Of a stretch of DNA of 14,628 nt, positions 1 through 7,698 are shown piece after piece. How positions within the stretch are numbered: position 1 is the first letter of the stretch; each line of letters opens with the position of its first letter. The DNA comes from an uncultured Erysipelotrichaceae bacterium (lineage in GTDB: Bacteria > Bacillota_I > Bacilli_A > Erysipelotrichales > Erysipelotrichaceae), in contig CACXEN010000071.1 of assembly GCA_902766675.1 (NCBI GenBank), positions 1 to 14,628 on the forward strand, read 5' to 3'. The notes under the pieces were generated by a model. The model had not been told where the DNA came from and did no database searches. It worked only from the letters and a program-made list of their open reading frames with translations. A program made the position numbers and the translations under genes.

Positions 1-2
1 AA

Positions 3-425
3 GTCTTAAATATCTTAGATGATGCAAAGATTGCCTATGATATCAATGATTTAAATATTGGATCTAGTATCTATGCCAATAAACCAGGAGATGGTAGTGC
101 TCGTGAGCAAGCAGCATCTTGTCAAAGAGTACTTGGTGCAGTAGCTAATTTTGCGAAAGAATATGCCACAAAGAGATATCGTAGTAATTGTATTAACTGG
201 GGTATTCTTCCATTTGTGGTAGAAGATAAAGAACCATTGAAAGATGCATGGGTACTCATTAAAAATGTGAGAGAAGCGATTGTAAGTGGAACTACATGTA
301 AGGCATATATCATCAAAAATGAAAAAGTTGAAGAAGTAGATTACCAATTAGGTAATCTAACAGAAGAAGAAAAGAAAATATTATTGGCAGGAAGTTTAAT
401 CAATTATTATAAAGAAAGTAATTAA
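3..425 (+). CDS. Aconitase-superfamily hydratase, C-terminal part (5' end outside window)
   Basis: This is the last 140 codons of a gene that enters from the left; the frame is open from base 3 to the TAA at 423-425. The residues match the C-terminal swivel domain of the aconitase/hydro-lyase superfamily. GSAREQAA corresponds to the family's GSSREHAA substrate-binding loop, and YRSNCINWGILPF corresponds to the conserved arginine-serine-asparagine segment that lines the active site. The family interconverts hydroxy-acids by dehydration and rehydration, using a 4Fe-4S cluster held by the N-terminal domains, which are not visible here. The short swivel and the 'hydratase' style (compare E. coli YbhJ) differ from classical aconitase AcnA, so the substrate is uncertain. 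The superfamily is well supported; the exact enzyme is not. Confidence 0.75.
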   Translation, partial: VLNILDDAKIAYDINDLNIGSSIYANKPGDGSAREQAASCQRVLGAVANFAKEYATKRYRSNCINWGILPFVVEDKEPLKDAWVLIKNVREAIVSGTTCKAYIIKNEKVEEVDYQLGNLTEEEKKILLAGSLINYYKESN

Positions 426-447
426 GGGATAAGATTAAGGGATAAGA
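422..447 (+). repeat. Perfect 13-bp tandem duplication over a stop codon
   Basis: The unit TTAAGGGATAAGA occurs at 422-434 and again, without a gap, at 435-447. The first copy includes the TAA stop of the hydratase; the second runs into the left arm of the following hairpin. It looks like a slippage duplication. Confidence 0.9.
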
Positions 448-479
448 TATGTTATATTATTTTAGTAACATATCTTTTT
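444..479 (+). terminator. Intrinsic terminator after the hydratase
   Basis: An 11-bp perfect stem (444-454 with 466-476) encloses an 11-base loop and is followed by a short T-run (475-479). The stem is AT-rich, so termination may be incomplete. Only 9 bases separate it from the next start codon. Confidence 0.65.
450..458 (+). promoter_or_regulatory. Possible extended -10 promoter inside the terminator hairpin
   Basis: TGTTATATT gives a TGn motif followed by TATATT (453-458). No good -35 is visible. A start near 465 would give the 489 gene a leader of about 24 bases. The element overlaps the terminator's left arm and loop, so this is a weak call. Confidence 0.3.
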
Positions 480-488
480 AGGTGTTTT

Positions 489-1508
489 ATGAGTGATATT
501 TATAGAGAAGAAAAGAAAAAGAAATCGCCAATAGGTTTTTTTGTGTTCGTTATTGTGATGATGATTATCGGATTAATAGCGGTCTTTTTTGGACCTCGTA
601 TTCTCCAATTCGCAAAAGATGAAATGCGTATTCGCTCCTATGAGCAAACAGATGAAGAATATGCAATTATGGAAAATTTAGAATTAACAAAAGAAGGAGA
701 AAGGTTATTTAAGATAGCCCATTTAAAAATTGTTGGTTCAGAAGAATTAAAAGATATGTGTGATCCAGACGTAAAGAAAGAATCTCTTACTGGTGGCTGT
801 TATTGGAATGAAAATATATATGTATATAATTTCGATACAGATTATACAAAGCTATACAAAGATTACACAGCTGCACATGAATTATTGCATGTTGTATATG
901 AAAGAATGAGTAGTAAAGAAAGAAAAGAAATAGATGCATTAGTGCAAGAAGTATTCAATGATGAAAGATATCATGAACAATTAGCAGAAGAAGTTTCTAA
1001 TGAAGCATATGATGAATATCGAGCAAATGAATTACATTCTAGAGTTGGTACAGAATTAATGGAATTACCAGAAGCTTTAGAAGCACATTATGGCAAATAT
1101 TTTACAAATAGAGAAAAGATCGTAGGATATTATGAATCTGTCTATAATCCAATTAAAGAAGCAGAAGAGCGCATCCTAGAGTTAGAAGAAAAACTAACAG
1201 AAATGGAAGTGAAAGTAGAAGAATATAATGAAAAAGGAACTGCTTGGGCAGAGGATTATAATAATCGCGTCAATGAATTTAATAAATGTGCATATACACC
1301 AGGTTGTTTTGTGGGTAATGAATTTGCACAAAAGCGTGCGAAATTAGCAAATGAGCAAGAGGAATTAGATGCATATTTAAGAGAATGGGATACATACTTT
1401 GATGAATATTCTAAAGTATATGATGAATATGCAGAATTATTTAATCAATACCAAGGATTCTTTGGAGAATTAAAAACTTGGAAGGAAGAAAGTGCACCTG
1501 AAAACTAG
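489..1508 (+). CDS. Membrane-anchored protein with HELLH zinc-peptidase motif and coiled-coil tail
   Basis: The 339-residue protein has a lysine-rich N-terminus, one hydrophobic segment (about residues 15-35) and then a large domain predicted to lie outside the cell, since the positive residues precede the membrane segment. Residues 130-134 read HELLH, the HExxH signature of zinc peptidases. E181 in the helix around ANELHS lies 47 residues further on and is a candidate third zinc ligand, with H183 as an alternative. Four cysteines (C91, C104, C267, C273) could form disulfides outside the cell. From about residue 220 onward the protein is rich in Glu/Lys heptad-like sequence, suggesting coiled coil. 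AGGTG at 480-484 lies 4 bases before the ATG. I do not recognise a named family; gluzincin-like protease activity is inferred from the motif alone. The stop interlocks with that of the convergent esterase. Confidence 0.75.
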   Translation: MSDIYREEKKKKSPIGFFVFVIVMMIIGLIAVFFGPRILQFAKDEMRIRSYEQTDEEYAIMENLELTKEGERLFKIAHLKIVGSEELKDMCDPDVKKESLTGGCYWNENIYVYNFDTDYTKLYKDYTAAHELLHVVYERMSSKERKEIDALVQEVFNDERYHEQLAEEVSNEAYDEYRANELHSRVGTELMELPEALEAHYGKYFTNREKIVGYYESVYNPIKEAEERILELEEKLTEMEVKVEEYNEKGTAWAEDYNNRVNEFNKCAYTPGCFVGNEFAQKRAKLANEQEELDAYLREWDTYFDEYSKVYDEYAELFNQYQGFFGELKTWKEESAPEN

Positions 1509-2281
1509 AATAGATGTGGATATAAGAATTCTAAAAAGATAGGAACTATCGTTTCCCAACTAGATTCACTATGCGTACCATCAACCACAAGATGCGGATA
1601 TGTTTCGCATCTTTTATTTGTGAATAAATGATTCATTTCCAATAATGTATTCATGCGACTCACAAATGTTTTTTTATTTTTTGCTTCTTCTGAGCCTAAA
1701 TCCATATAGATTCTTGAAGATTTAAAAGAAGTTTTTTCAATCAGTGTAAATAGTTCTTTATCACAGAAATATAAGGCAGGGGAAATACAAGCTGCTTTTG
1801 AAAATACATTATTATATTTCGAAATACAATAAGCAGACATCAAGCCACCCATACTACTTCCAGCAATGCCAACATGATTTCTGGATGAATAAATACGGAA
1901 TCTTTTTTCGCATTCTTTCTTTAATACATGCACAAACCATTTTGCGGTAATTTCACCCAATGGATTGATTGCTTGATCTAACCATTTTGGTTTGATTGCA
2001 GGATATGGACAGTATTCATCTAATCTTGTATTTCCAGTATGATTACAATCTTGTCCTACAACTACTAAATCAACATTATGTTTATCTAAATATTCTTTCA
2101 TTCCCCAACTTTTCCCATAGGTCGCAGTTTTGTCAAAAAAAAGATTGTGTCCATCAAACATGTATAACACATCATATTTTTTTGTGGTTTTAGCATAACT
2201 GTTTGGAAGATATACCCATATTTTTCTTGGGGATTGTAATAGTGGATCTATCTTTAATGAAAATGTAACTATTCTAGACAT
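1505..2281 (-). CDS. Putative esterase (alpha/beta hydrolase, esterase D-like)
   Basis: A 258-residue alpha/beta hydrolase of the putative-esterase family (Pfam 'Esterase', which includes esterase D and enterobactin-esterase relatives). The N-terminal strand KIWVYLP and then YDVLYMFDGHNLF match the usual opening of the family. GSSMGG at 141-146 supplies the nucleophile S143. D194 (in YMDLGSE) and H237 (in DGTHSE) are the likely remaining catalytic residues. No signal peptide is seen, so it is probably cytoplasmic. It follows plsY with only one base between stop and start and has no strong ribosome site of its own (GGATGGGA lies within the plsY end), so it is probably co-transcribed and translationally coupled. 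The substrate cannot be read from the sequence. Confidence 0.85.
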   Translation of the reverse strand: MSRIVTFSLKIDPLLQSPRKIWVYLPNSYAKTTKKYDVLYMFDGHNLFFDKTATYGKSWGMKEYLDKHNVDLVVVGQDCNHTGNTRLDEYCPYPAIKPKWLDQAINPLGEITAKWFVHVLKKECEKRFRIYSSRNHVGIAGSSMGGLMSAYCISKYNNVFSKAACISPALYFCDKELFTLIEKTSFKSSRIYMDLGSEEAKNKKTFVSRMNTLLEMNHLFTNKRCETYPHLVVDGTHSESSWETIVPIFLEFLYPHLF

Positions 2282-2282
2282 A

Positions 2283-2909
2283 TTATCCCATCCATTTCAC
2301 TTTATTCTCTGTGCCATCTTGTATTCTTTTTAAATTGTCTTTATGCCGATATGTCACAAAGCACCATAATAGGAATAAAGATACAGGTATTGCAAAAGAT
2401 GAATCTTCTGCAATCGCAAAATATAAAGATATACAAGCTGCAACAAAAAGAGAACCAAGAGATGAAATAGAAACCATCTTTGTAAGATATAACATGATAA
2501 AGAATACTAATATTGGAAATATAAATTGTAAAAAGTAATGATGATTAAAGAATAGGGTGATACCTAATAAATAACCATAACTAGTCGCAACTGCCTTTCC
2601 ACCTTTAAAACCTGCAAAGATTGGAAAACAATGCCCAATACAACAAGCAAGTCCAGCAAAGATTTCCATACCTGGTGCTAAGTAATGTGCAACAAGCATG
2701 GAAAGTAATGCTTTAAAAGCATCTAACACTGTCACAATTACTGCAACATGTTTTCCTAAAACACGTCCAGCATTGGAAGCACCTAGATTTCCACTACCTT
2801 CATTACGTATATCTTTCTTGTAAAAAACCTTACCAATCACAAGTGCCCATGGCACAGAGCCAAATAGGTAAGATAGTATTAATACAAGTATAGCTGTTAG
2901 ATTTTGCAT
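2283..2909 (-). CDS. plsY: Glycerol-3-phosphate acyltransferase PlsY
   Basis: A 208-residue integral membrane enzyme that transfers acyl groups from acyl-phosphate to glycerol-3-phosphate, the first step of phosphatidic acid synthesis in most Firmicutes. All three PlsY signature loops are present: GSVPWALVIGK near residue 17, the phosphate-loop-like EGSGNLGASNAGRVLG near 37-52, and FAGFKGGKAVATS near 98-110. Hydrophobic segments between them fit the family's multi-pass topology, and the length is normal (about 200 residues). The ATG at 2909 is the only sensible start: no start codon follows before the first conserved motif. It has no ribosome site, because the promoter sits directly in front of it. 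It leads a two-gene unit with the esterase. Confidence 0.96.
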   Translation of the reverse strand: MQNLTAILVLILSYLFGSVPWALVIGKVFYKKDIRNEGSGNLGASNAGRVLGKHVAVIVTVLDAFKALLSMLVAHYLAPGMEIFAGLACCIGHCFPIFAGFKGGKAVATSYGYLLGITLFFNHHYFLQFIFPILVFFIMLYLTKMVSISSLGSLFVAACISLYFAIAEDSSFAIPVSLFLLWCFVTYRHKDNLKRIQDGTENKVKWMG

Positions 2910-2915
2910 AGAAAC

Positions 2916-2944
2916 ATTGTACCATGATTCTTCCTAGATGTTAT
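2916..2944 (-). promoter_or_regulatory. plsY promoter (extended -10), placed for a leaderless mRNA
   Basis: Reading the reverse strand, ATAACA (2944-2939) is followed by a 17-base spacer that ends in TGG, and then TACAAT (2921-2916). Seven bases past the -10 is the A of the plsY ATG (2909), so transcription should begin at or one base before the start codon. Confidence 0.65.
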
Positions 2945-2978
2945 ATGGGATAACTAATCAAAAAACAGTATGAGGGAT

Positions 2979-2984
2979 TATAAT
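2979..2984 (+). promoter_or_regulatory. Probable promoter of the phosphate symporter gene (-10 box)
   Basis: A perfect TATAAT lies at 2979-2984; a weak -35 (TAATCA, 2955-2960) lies 18 bases upstream. It would give a leader of roughly 65 bases. A second candidate, TGATAAATT (3015-3023), is closer to the gene. This promoter diverges from that of plsY. Confidence 0.45.
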
Positions 2985-3056
2985 GAAGATATATAGAAAT
3001 CACATAGTAGATTGTGATAAATTTAATGTGTTGATGTTTTTAGGCGGAGGTGGATT

Positions 3057-4742
3057 ATGTCATTGGCATCTCTAAATTGGGGCATGATTCTAGGCGGTTT
3101 TGGTCTATTCATGTTCGGCATAAAGTTCATGGGCAATGGTTTGAAAGCTGTTGCTGGTGTTCAATTACGCGACTATATCAAAAAATATACATCGAATCCT
3201 TTATCTGCATTATGTATCGGTATTATTTTAACAATTATCATGCAGTCATCTTCTGCGACTTCTGCGATTTCAATTGGTTTAGTTCGTGCAGGTTTGATGA
3301 CGTTTGAGCAAGCAGCAGGCATTATACTTGGTGCAACAATCGGTACAACTGTAACCTCGTTCTTGATTTCAATTAATATTGAAAAATACGCAATGTTTAT
3401 TGTCTTTGTTGGTACGATGTTAATCTGTTTTGCGAAAAAACAGAAGTTTGTATATTTTGGGGATGTAATTTTAGGTTTCGGATTAATATTCTATGGTATG
3501 GCTGGCATGGGTGATTCCTTAGCTACATTAAAAGAATTGCCAGAATTCGAAGCAATTGCATTAACAATGAGTGAAAATCCTGTGCTTGCAATGCTTGCGG
3601 GTGTGGTATTAACTGCAGCAGTACAATCTAGTGCCGCAACGATTGGTGTAGTCCAGAAGTTGTATCAAGCAGGGGCATTAACATTTTCTGCTTCATTACC
3701 ATTTATGTTTGGGGCTAATATAGGAACGACCATGACTGGTATTCTAGCTTCAATTGGAGGAACACTTTCTGGTAAGCGAACCGCAGCATTACATACAACC
3801 ATCAATGTAATATCAACTATTTTTGGTATGTTGTTGTTGGTGCCATTTTCTAAACTTATTTTATCTATTGCTGGTGGGGTAAACCCAATGATGCAAATTG
3901 CGATTGCGAATATTATTTTTAAATTGATTACAACTTTATTATTCTTACCATTTACAAAGCAACTAGTAGCTTTTGTGAAGAAGGTTGTGCCTGGTGATGA
4001 GCCAGAAACATTAGAAGTAGATGTTGAAGAGATGGATACAGAGATTGCGGATATCTTACCATCTGCGGCTGTAAATGCTGCACAACAAGCAATTCTCAAA
4101 CTCTTAGATGTCGTTCGATTGAATATCACTGAGACTCGAAAGTTTATGACTGAAAAAGGATCGAGTGAGGCACGTGATCGAATTGAACAAACAGAGGCTG
4201 TAATCAATCGTTTTGACTCAAAGATTACGAGTTATCTGATTCGATTAAATACACGTGCAAATTTGACAAAGCAAGATACCAATGACATACGCGCATATTT
4301 TGATGCAGTAAAAAACTATGAACGTGTGGGTGACTTGGCAATGAATTTGGTGGAATTCTATAACATGGTTTATGAAAAAGATGAAAACTTCACCAATGAT
4401 GCTTTGAGTGATGTTCAAAAAATGTATGACATTCTTATAGATATGTTTGACTTATCTGCGCAAGTCTTTGTGACAAGAGATGATGAAACATATAAAAAAC
4501 TACAAGATTTAGAAAAACAATTAGACAAGATGGAAGAAACAGGAAGAGCTGCCCACTTCAAGAGAATGAGTGATGGTATCTGTACATCACCAATTGCAGA
4601 ATCTGTTTATGTGGATGTGTTAGGTACACTAGAACGTATGGGAGACCACTGCTGTAATGTGGCTAAATCTGCCTTTACAGGTAAAGCAAGTGATATTTCA
4701 GATGATGAAATTATTGCGCCTGGGCCATCAGATATTTATTAA
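3057..4742 (+). CDS. Na+/phosphate cotransporter with C-terminal PhoU-like domain
   Basis: The 561-residue protein belongs to the bacterial Na/Pi cotransporter II family (NptA/YjbB type). The membrane half (about residues 1-320) carries the family's two inverted repeats, each with its signature: QSSSATS at 63-69 and QSSAAT at 190-195, followed by GATIGTT and GANIGTT. The second half (about 340-545) is helical and charged and matches the PhoU-like domain found in this family, with repeated ERVGD/ERMGD motifs. It probably moves phosphate with sodium across the cytoplasmic membrane; the PhoU part is cytoplasmic and may regulate transport. The length is normal for this fused form. GGAGGTG (3046-3052) is a strong ribosome site for the ATG. 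It is a single-gene unit with its own terminator. Confidence 0.93.
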   Translation: MSLASLNWGMILGGFGLFMFGIKFMGNGLKAVAGVQLRDYIKKYTSNPLSALCIGIILTIIMQSSSATSAISIGLVRAGLMTFEQAAGIILGATIGTTVTSFLISINIEKYAMFIVFVGTMLICFAKKQKFVYFGDVILGFGLIFYGMAGMGDSLATLKELPEFEAIALTMSENPVLAMLAGVVLTAAVQSSAATIGVVQKLYQAGALTFSASLPFMFGANIGTTMTGILASIGGTLSGKRTAALHTTINVISTIFGMLLLVPFSKLILSIAGGVNPMMQIAIANIIFKLITTLLFLPFTKQLVAFVKKVVPGDEPETLEVDVEEMDTEIADILPSAAVNAAQQAILKLLDVVRLNITETRKFMTEKGSSEARDRIEQTEAVINRFDSKITSYLIRLNTRANLTKQDTNDIRAYFDAVKNYERVGDLAMNLVEFYNMVYEKDENFTNDALSDVQKMYDILIDMFDLSAQVFVTRDDETYKKLQDLEKQLDKMEETGRAAHFKRMSDGICTSPIAESVYVDVLGTLERMGDHCCNVAKSAFTGKASDISDDEIIAPGPSDIY

Positions 4743-4748
4743 ACAAAT

Positions 4749-4773
4749 AAGGATGTTTATAAAACATCCTTTT
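4749..4773 (+). terminator. Intrinsic terminator after the Na/Pi cotransporter
   Basis: A 10-bp perfect stem, AAGGATGTTT (4749-4758) with AAACATCCTT (4762-4771), has a 3-base loop and runs into TTTT (4770-4773). It starts 7 bases after the stop. Confidence 0.88.
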
Positions 4774-4795
4774 CATTAATTAATAAGCAAGCTAT

Positions 4796-4825
4796 CTCAC
4801 AGTAAAAGATAATCTGTTGTATGAT
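4796..4825 (+). promoter_or_regulatory. Probable promoter of the aldo/keto reductase-azlCD unit
   Basis: CTCACA (4796-4801) lies 18 bases before TATGAT (4820-4825). A start near 4832 would leave a leader of about 18 bases that contains the AGGAGG site. Confidence 0.4.
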
Positions 4826-4849
4826 AGATAGGCTATAGGAGGACACAAT

Positions 4850-5707
4850 ATGATGCAATTTACTTTAAATAATGGTACACAAATCCCATCCATTGGTCTT
4901 GGAACATATCGTTTAACACCAGAAGACTGCGAAGTTGCAGTAGAGCACGCATTAAATCATGGGTATCGATTAATTGATACTGCTAATTTTTATATGAATG
5001 AAAGAGCTGTTGGTAGAGGAATAAAGAAATCAAATGTGAAAAGAGAAGACATTTATTTAACAAGTAAGATTTGGCCTTGTGATTTCGGATACCAAAAAGC
5101 TTTAAAAGCAATAGATGATACATTGGAAAGATTAGATACACCATATGTAGATTTGATGTTATTGCATCAATCAGTTGGGAAATATAAAGATGCATATAAA
5201 GCATTGGAAGTGGCTTGTGAAGCTGGAAAAATCAAAGCGATTGGTTTATCAAACTTTGAAGGAAAAGAATTACAAGATATTTTAGATATCGCAACGATCA
5301 AACCAGTTCTTATTCAAGTAGAATGTCATCCATATTACCAACAAAAGAAATTAAAACAACAAGTGGAAAAAGATGGAATATTATTAGAATCTTGGTATCC
5401 ACTTGGTAGTGCAGATAAAAACTTATTAGAAGATCCTCTCTTTGTAAAACTTGCGGATAAATATCATAAAACGGTTGTGCAAGTGATATTGAAGTGGCAT
5501 ATCCAATATGGAAATATCGTAATACCTGGTTCTAAAAACCCAGTGCATATTGATGAAAACTTTGATATTTTTGATTTCACATTAACAGATGAGGAAATGC
5601 AAGAAATCGATGCTTTAGATAAGAACCATAGATATTTCAAAGTACCTCGATTTATTCAAAAAATGGCATTCCAAGCCATAAGGTTGAATTACAATAAACA
5701 AAAATAA
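4850..5707 (+). CDS. Aldo/keto reductase
   Basis: A 285-residue NADPH-dependent oxidoreductase of the aldo/keto reductase superfamily with a TIM-barrel fold. The catalytic tetrad is complete: D43, Y48, K73 (in TSKIWP) and H106 (in LMLLHQ). GLGTYR near the N-terminus, the loop KAIGLSNF, and the cofactor-binding IPGSKNPVHIDEN near the C-terminus are all typical. The overall pattern resembles the 2,5-diketo-D-gluconate reductase branch, which reduces small aldehydes and ketones; the natural substrate is not readable. AGGAGG (4837-4842) sits 7 bases before the first ATG. A second ATG directly follows (4853, 10 bases from the site), so the true first residue could be either. It leads a run of four genes with small gaps. 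Confidence 0.93.
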   Translation: MMQFTLNNGTQIPSIGLGTYRLTPEDCEVAVEHALNHGYRLIDTANFYMNERAVGRGIKKSNVKREDIYLTSKIWPCDFGYQKALKAIDDTLERLDTPYVDLMLLHQSVGKYKDAYKALEVACEAGKIKAIGLSNFEGKELQDILDIATIKPVLIQVECHPYYQQKKLKQQVEKDGILLESWYPLGSADKNLLEDPLFVKLADKYHKTVVQVILKWHIQYGNIVIPGSKNPVHIDENFDIFDFTLTDEEMQEIDALDKNHRYFKVPRFIQKMAFQAIRLNYNKQK

Positions 5708-5721
5708 TTAAAGGATAAAAT

Positions 5722-6522
5722 ATGACACAAACAAAAATAGAATTAGTGAAAACTGATCGCATGGAAATGGAATATTTCAAATTTGGGCAAGGGGAAAAGA
5801 CACTTGTGATTTTGCCTGGATTAAGTTTGCAAAATGTCATGCTATTAGCGGATGCTGTTGAAGAAGCATATGCATGTATGAAAGATGCATTCACTATTTA
5901 TGTTTTTGAAAGAAGAAAGAATTTGCCTGTTGATTATACAATCAAAGAAATTGCGGATGATGTCGCTAAGGCAATAGAAATATTAAATTTAAAACCTGTT
6001 TATTTATTTGGAACATCATTTGGGGGAATGATTGCAATAGAGCTTGCCGCAAATTATCAAGAATTAGTAGAGCGAGTTGTTGTAGGTTCTACTTCCGCAA
6101 ATGTAACGGATGAGCAATTTCAAATATTTGCGCAATGGATAAAGTTAGCCAAAGAAAAGAACTATTTGGATCTTTGTTTATCATTTGGGGAAAATGTTTA
6201 TCCAAAAGAAATATTTGAGAATAATAAACAAGCTTTTATGGATATGGCAAATGCAATTCGTGATGAAGATGTTGTAAGATTTATCACATTAGCGAAAAGT
6301 ATGAAGAATTATCAAGCTTTAGATGATGTAAAAAGAATTCAATGTCCAATGCTTGTGATAGGGGATAAAACAGATCGTATATTTGGACAAGAGGGTTCTA
6401 AGGATATTGTTAGTGGAATAAAAGAAAATATTGAAATATATTTCTATGAAGGTTATGGACATGCGGTATATGATTTAGCACCAAATTATAAAGATCGATT
6501 AATTGAATTTTATACAAAGTAG
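5722..6522 (+). CDS. Alpha/beta hydrolase
   Basis: A 266-residue soluble alpha/beta hydrolase. VILPGLSLQN forms the oxyanion-hole region, GTSFGG at 97-102 provides the nucleophile S99, and D218 (GDKTDRIFG) and H247 (GYGHAVYD) complete the triad in the expected order. The N-terminal part carries YTIKEIADDVAKAIEILNLKP, the common helix before the nucleophile elbow. It begins 14 bases after the aldo/keto reductase stop, with AAAGGAT as the ribosome site, so it is probably in the same transcript. No signal peptide is present. The fold is certain, but the reaction (esterase, peptidase or other) cannot be told. Confidence 0.88.
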   Translation: MTQTKIELVKTDRMEMEYFKFGQGEKTLVILPGLSLQNVMLLADAVEEAYACMKDAFTIYVFERRKNLPVDYTIKEIADDVAKAIEILNLKPVYLFGTSFGGMIAIELAANYQELVERVVVGSTSANVTDEQFQIFAQWIKLAKEKNYLDLCLSFGENVYPKEIFENNKQAFMDMANAIRDEDVVRFITLAKSMKNYQALDDVKRIQCPMLVIGDKTDRIFGQEGSKDIVSGIKENIEIYFYEGYGHAVYDLAPNYKDRLIEFYTK

Positions 6523-6529
6523 AAAAGAT

Positions 6530-7216
6530 ATGAATATAAAAACACTCCAACAAGCATTTTTGAAATCAATTCCAGTTTTAGCAGGATATCTTACAATTGG
6601 GATTGGTTTTGGTATCCTTATGCGTAATGCAGGATATGGTGTCTTTTGGACAATTGCGATGAGTGTTTTTATTTATGCTGGTTCTATGCAATATGTAGGA
6701 GTTACATTACTAACAGCAAGTGCTTCTATTCTTACTACTGCCATCACAACAATTATGGTAAATACGAGACATCTTTTTTATAGCATCTCAATGATTGATA
6801 CATATAAAGATGCAGGTGCATATAAACCATATATGATATTTGCATTAACAGATGAAACATATTCTTTACTAAGTGATGGAAAAACACCAGATGATATAGA
6901 TGCGTCTCAATATCGATTTCTAGTTTCTCTTTTTAATCATAGTTATTGGATTATAGGAAGTATACTAGGAAATATTCTAGGTTCTGTTTTACCATTTCCA
7001 ACTACTGGAATTGAATTTTCTATGACAGCATTATTTATTGCTTCATTTGTTGAACAATGGTTGACTACCAAAAATCACATGCCAGCTATCATTGGACTAG
7101 TTTGTACGATTTTATCTTTGCTTATATTTGGAAGAGAAAACTTTTTAATTCCTGCAATGTTATTCATTACACTTGCATTAACACTGATTAGAAATAGAAT
7201 GGAGGATACGATATGA
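6530..7216 (+). CDS. azlC: AzlC: large subunit of branched-chain amino acid exporter
   Basis: A multi-pass membrane protein of the AzlC family, which pairs with AzlD to export branched-chain amino acids or analogues such as azaleucine. Family features include the opening SIPVLAGYLTIGIGFGIL, the motif FIYAGSMQYVGV, and MVNTRHLFYSIS near the middle. The chosen ATG at 6530 gives 228 residues, typical for the family. The frame stays open to a TTG at 6503, but that start would overlap the upstream hydrolase and has no ribosome site, whereas 6530 follows AGAAAAGA just after the hydrolase stop. The stop overlaps the azlD start by 4 bases (ATGA), showing translational coupling. Confidence 0.93.
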   Translation: MNIKTLQQAFLKSIPVLAGYLTIGIGFGILMRNAGYGVFWTIAMSVFIYAGSMQYVGVTLLTASASILTTAITTIMVNTRHLFYSISMIDTYKDAGAYKPYMIFALTDETYSLLSDGKTPDDIDASQYRFLVSLFNHSYWIIGSILGNILGSVLPFPTTGIEFSMTALFIASFVEQWLTTKNHMPAIIGLVCTILSLLIFGRENFLIPAMLFITLALTLIRNRMEDTI

Positions 7217-7527
7217 ATTCAGCTATCCTTATTCTAACGATGTCACTTGTGACAATTTTTCTAAGATTCTTACCTTTTCTTATATTAAAAAAAGAACCAC
7301 CAGCATATATTTCTTATTTAGGAAAAGTATTACCACCAGCGATTATTGCGATGCTTGTTATATTTTGTTTAAAAGATATGACGATACTTGCATATCCATA
7401 TGCACTTTCAGAAATAATTGCTGCAGCATGTGTCATCGTAGCCCAAGTTTGGAAAAGAAATTCTATTATGAGTATTTTGATTGGCACAATTGTCTATATG
7501 ATATTAATTCAAATCATATTTGTATAA
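7213..7527 (+). CDS. azlD: AzlD: small subunit of branched-chain amino acid exporter
   Basis: A 104-residue membrane protein of the AzlD family with about four hydrophobic helices. The start MSLVTIFLRFLPFLIL and the motif YLGKVLPPAIIAMLVIFCLKD are characteristic. It functions as a complex with AzlC in the cytoplasmic membrane. GGAGG (7201-7205) precedes the ATG, and the ATGA overlap with azlC couples the two. It is the last gene of the unit, ending 9 bases before a terminator. Confidence 0.93.
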   Translation: MNSAILILTMSLVTIFLRFLPFLILKKEPPAYISYLGKVLPPAIIAMLVIFCLKDMTILAYPYALSEIIAAACVIVAQVWKRNSIMSILIGTIVYMILIQIIFV

Positions 7528-7536
7528 ATATCTTTG

Positions 7537-7559
7537 AAACTCTCAAATGAGAGTTTTTT
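7537..7559 (+). terminator. Intrinsic terminator after azlD
   Basis: An 8-bp stem, AAACTCTC (7537-7544) with GAGAGTTT (7549-7556), has an AAAT loop and a run of six T (7554-7559). Confidence 0.88.
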
Positions 7560-7601
7560 ATTCGTGATGTAAAATAAAAGCGGGACAAAAAGGACAACAG
7601 T

Positions 7602-7697
7602 ATTCCTAAGAAAAAAACTGTATTAATTGGATTTGCAGTAACGATACTATTGGCTATCATTAGCTTAATATTTGTTAATACAATCTTTTATTCTTAA
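7602..7697 (+). CDS. Possible 31-residue single-pass membrane peptide with AUU start
   Basis: The frame is open from 7578 to the TAA at 7695-7697 and contains no ATG, GTG or TTG start. The best start is ATT at 7602, placed 7 bases after an AAGGA ribosome site (7590-7594). From there it would read (M)PKKKT followed by about 20 hydrophobic residues (VLIGFAVTILLAIISLIFV) and a short NTIFYS tail, the shape of a small tail-anchored membrane peptide. It is bounded by its own terminator (7699-7739) and lies after the azlD terminator; TAAAAT at 7570-7575 could be its -10 box. AUU starts are known but rare (bacterial infC). It could instead be the surviving end of a broken gene. I recognise no family. 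Confidence 0.35.
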   Translation: MPKKKTVLIGFAVTILLAIISLIFVNTIFYS

Positions 7698-7698
7698 T

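Noticed and set aside
422..447. CRISPR or longer repeat array suggested by the 13-bp duplication
   Set aside because: There are only two copies, with no spacers and no further units on either side.
3665..4207. Long reverse-strand open frame (180 codons) inside the Na/Pi cotransporter gene
   Set aside because: It is antisense to a well-supported gene, has no ribosome site and shows a composition expected from the complement of its codons.
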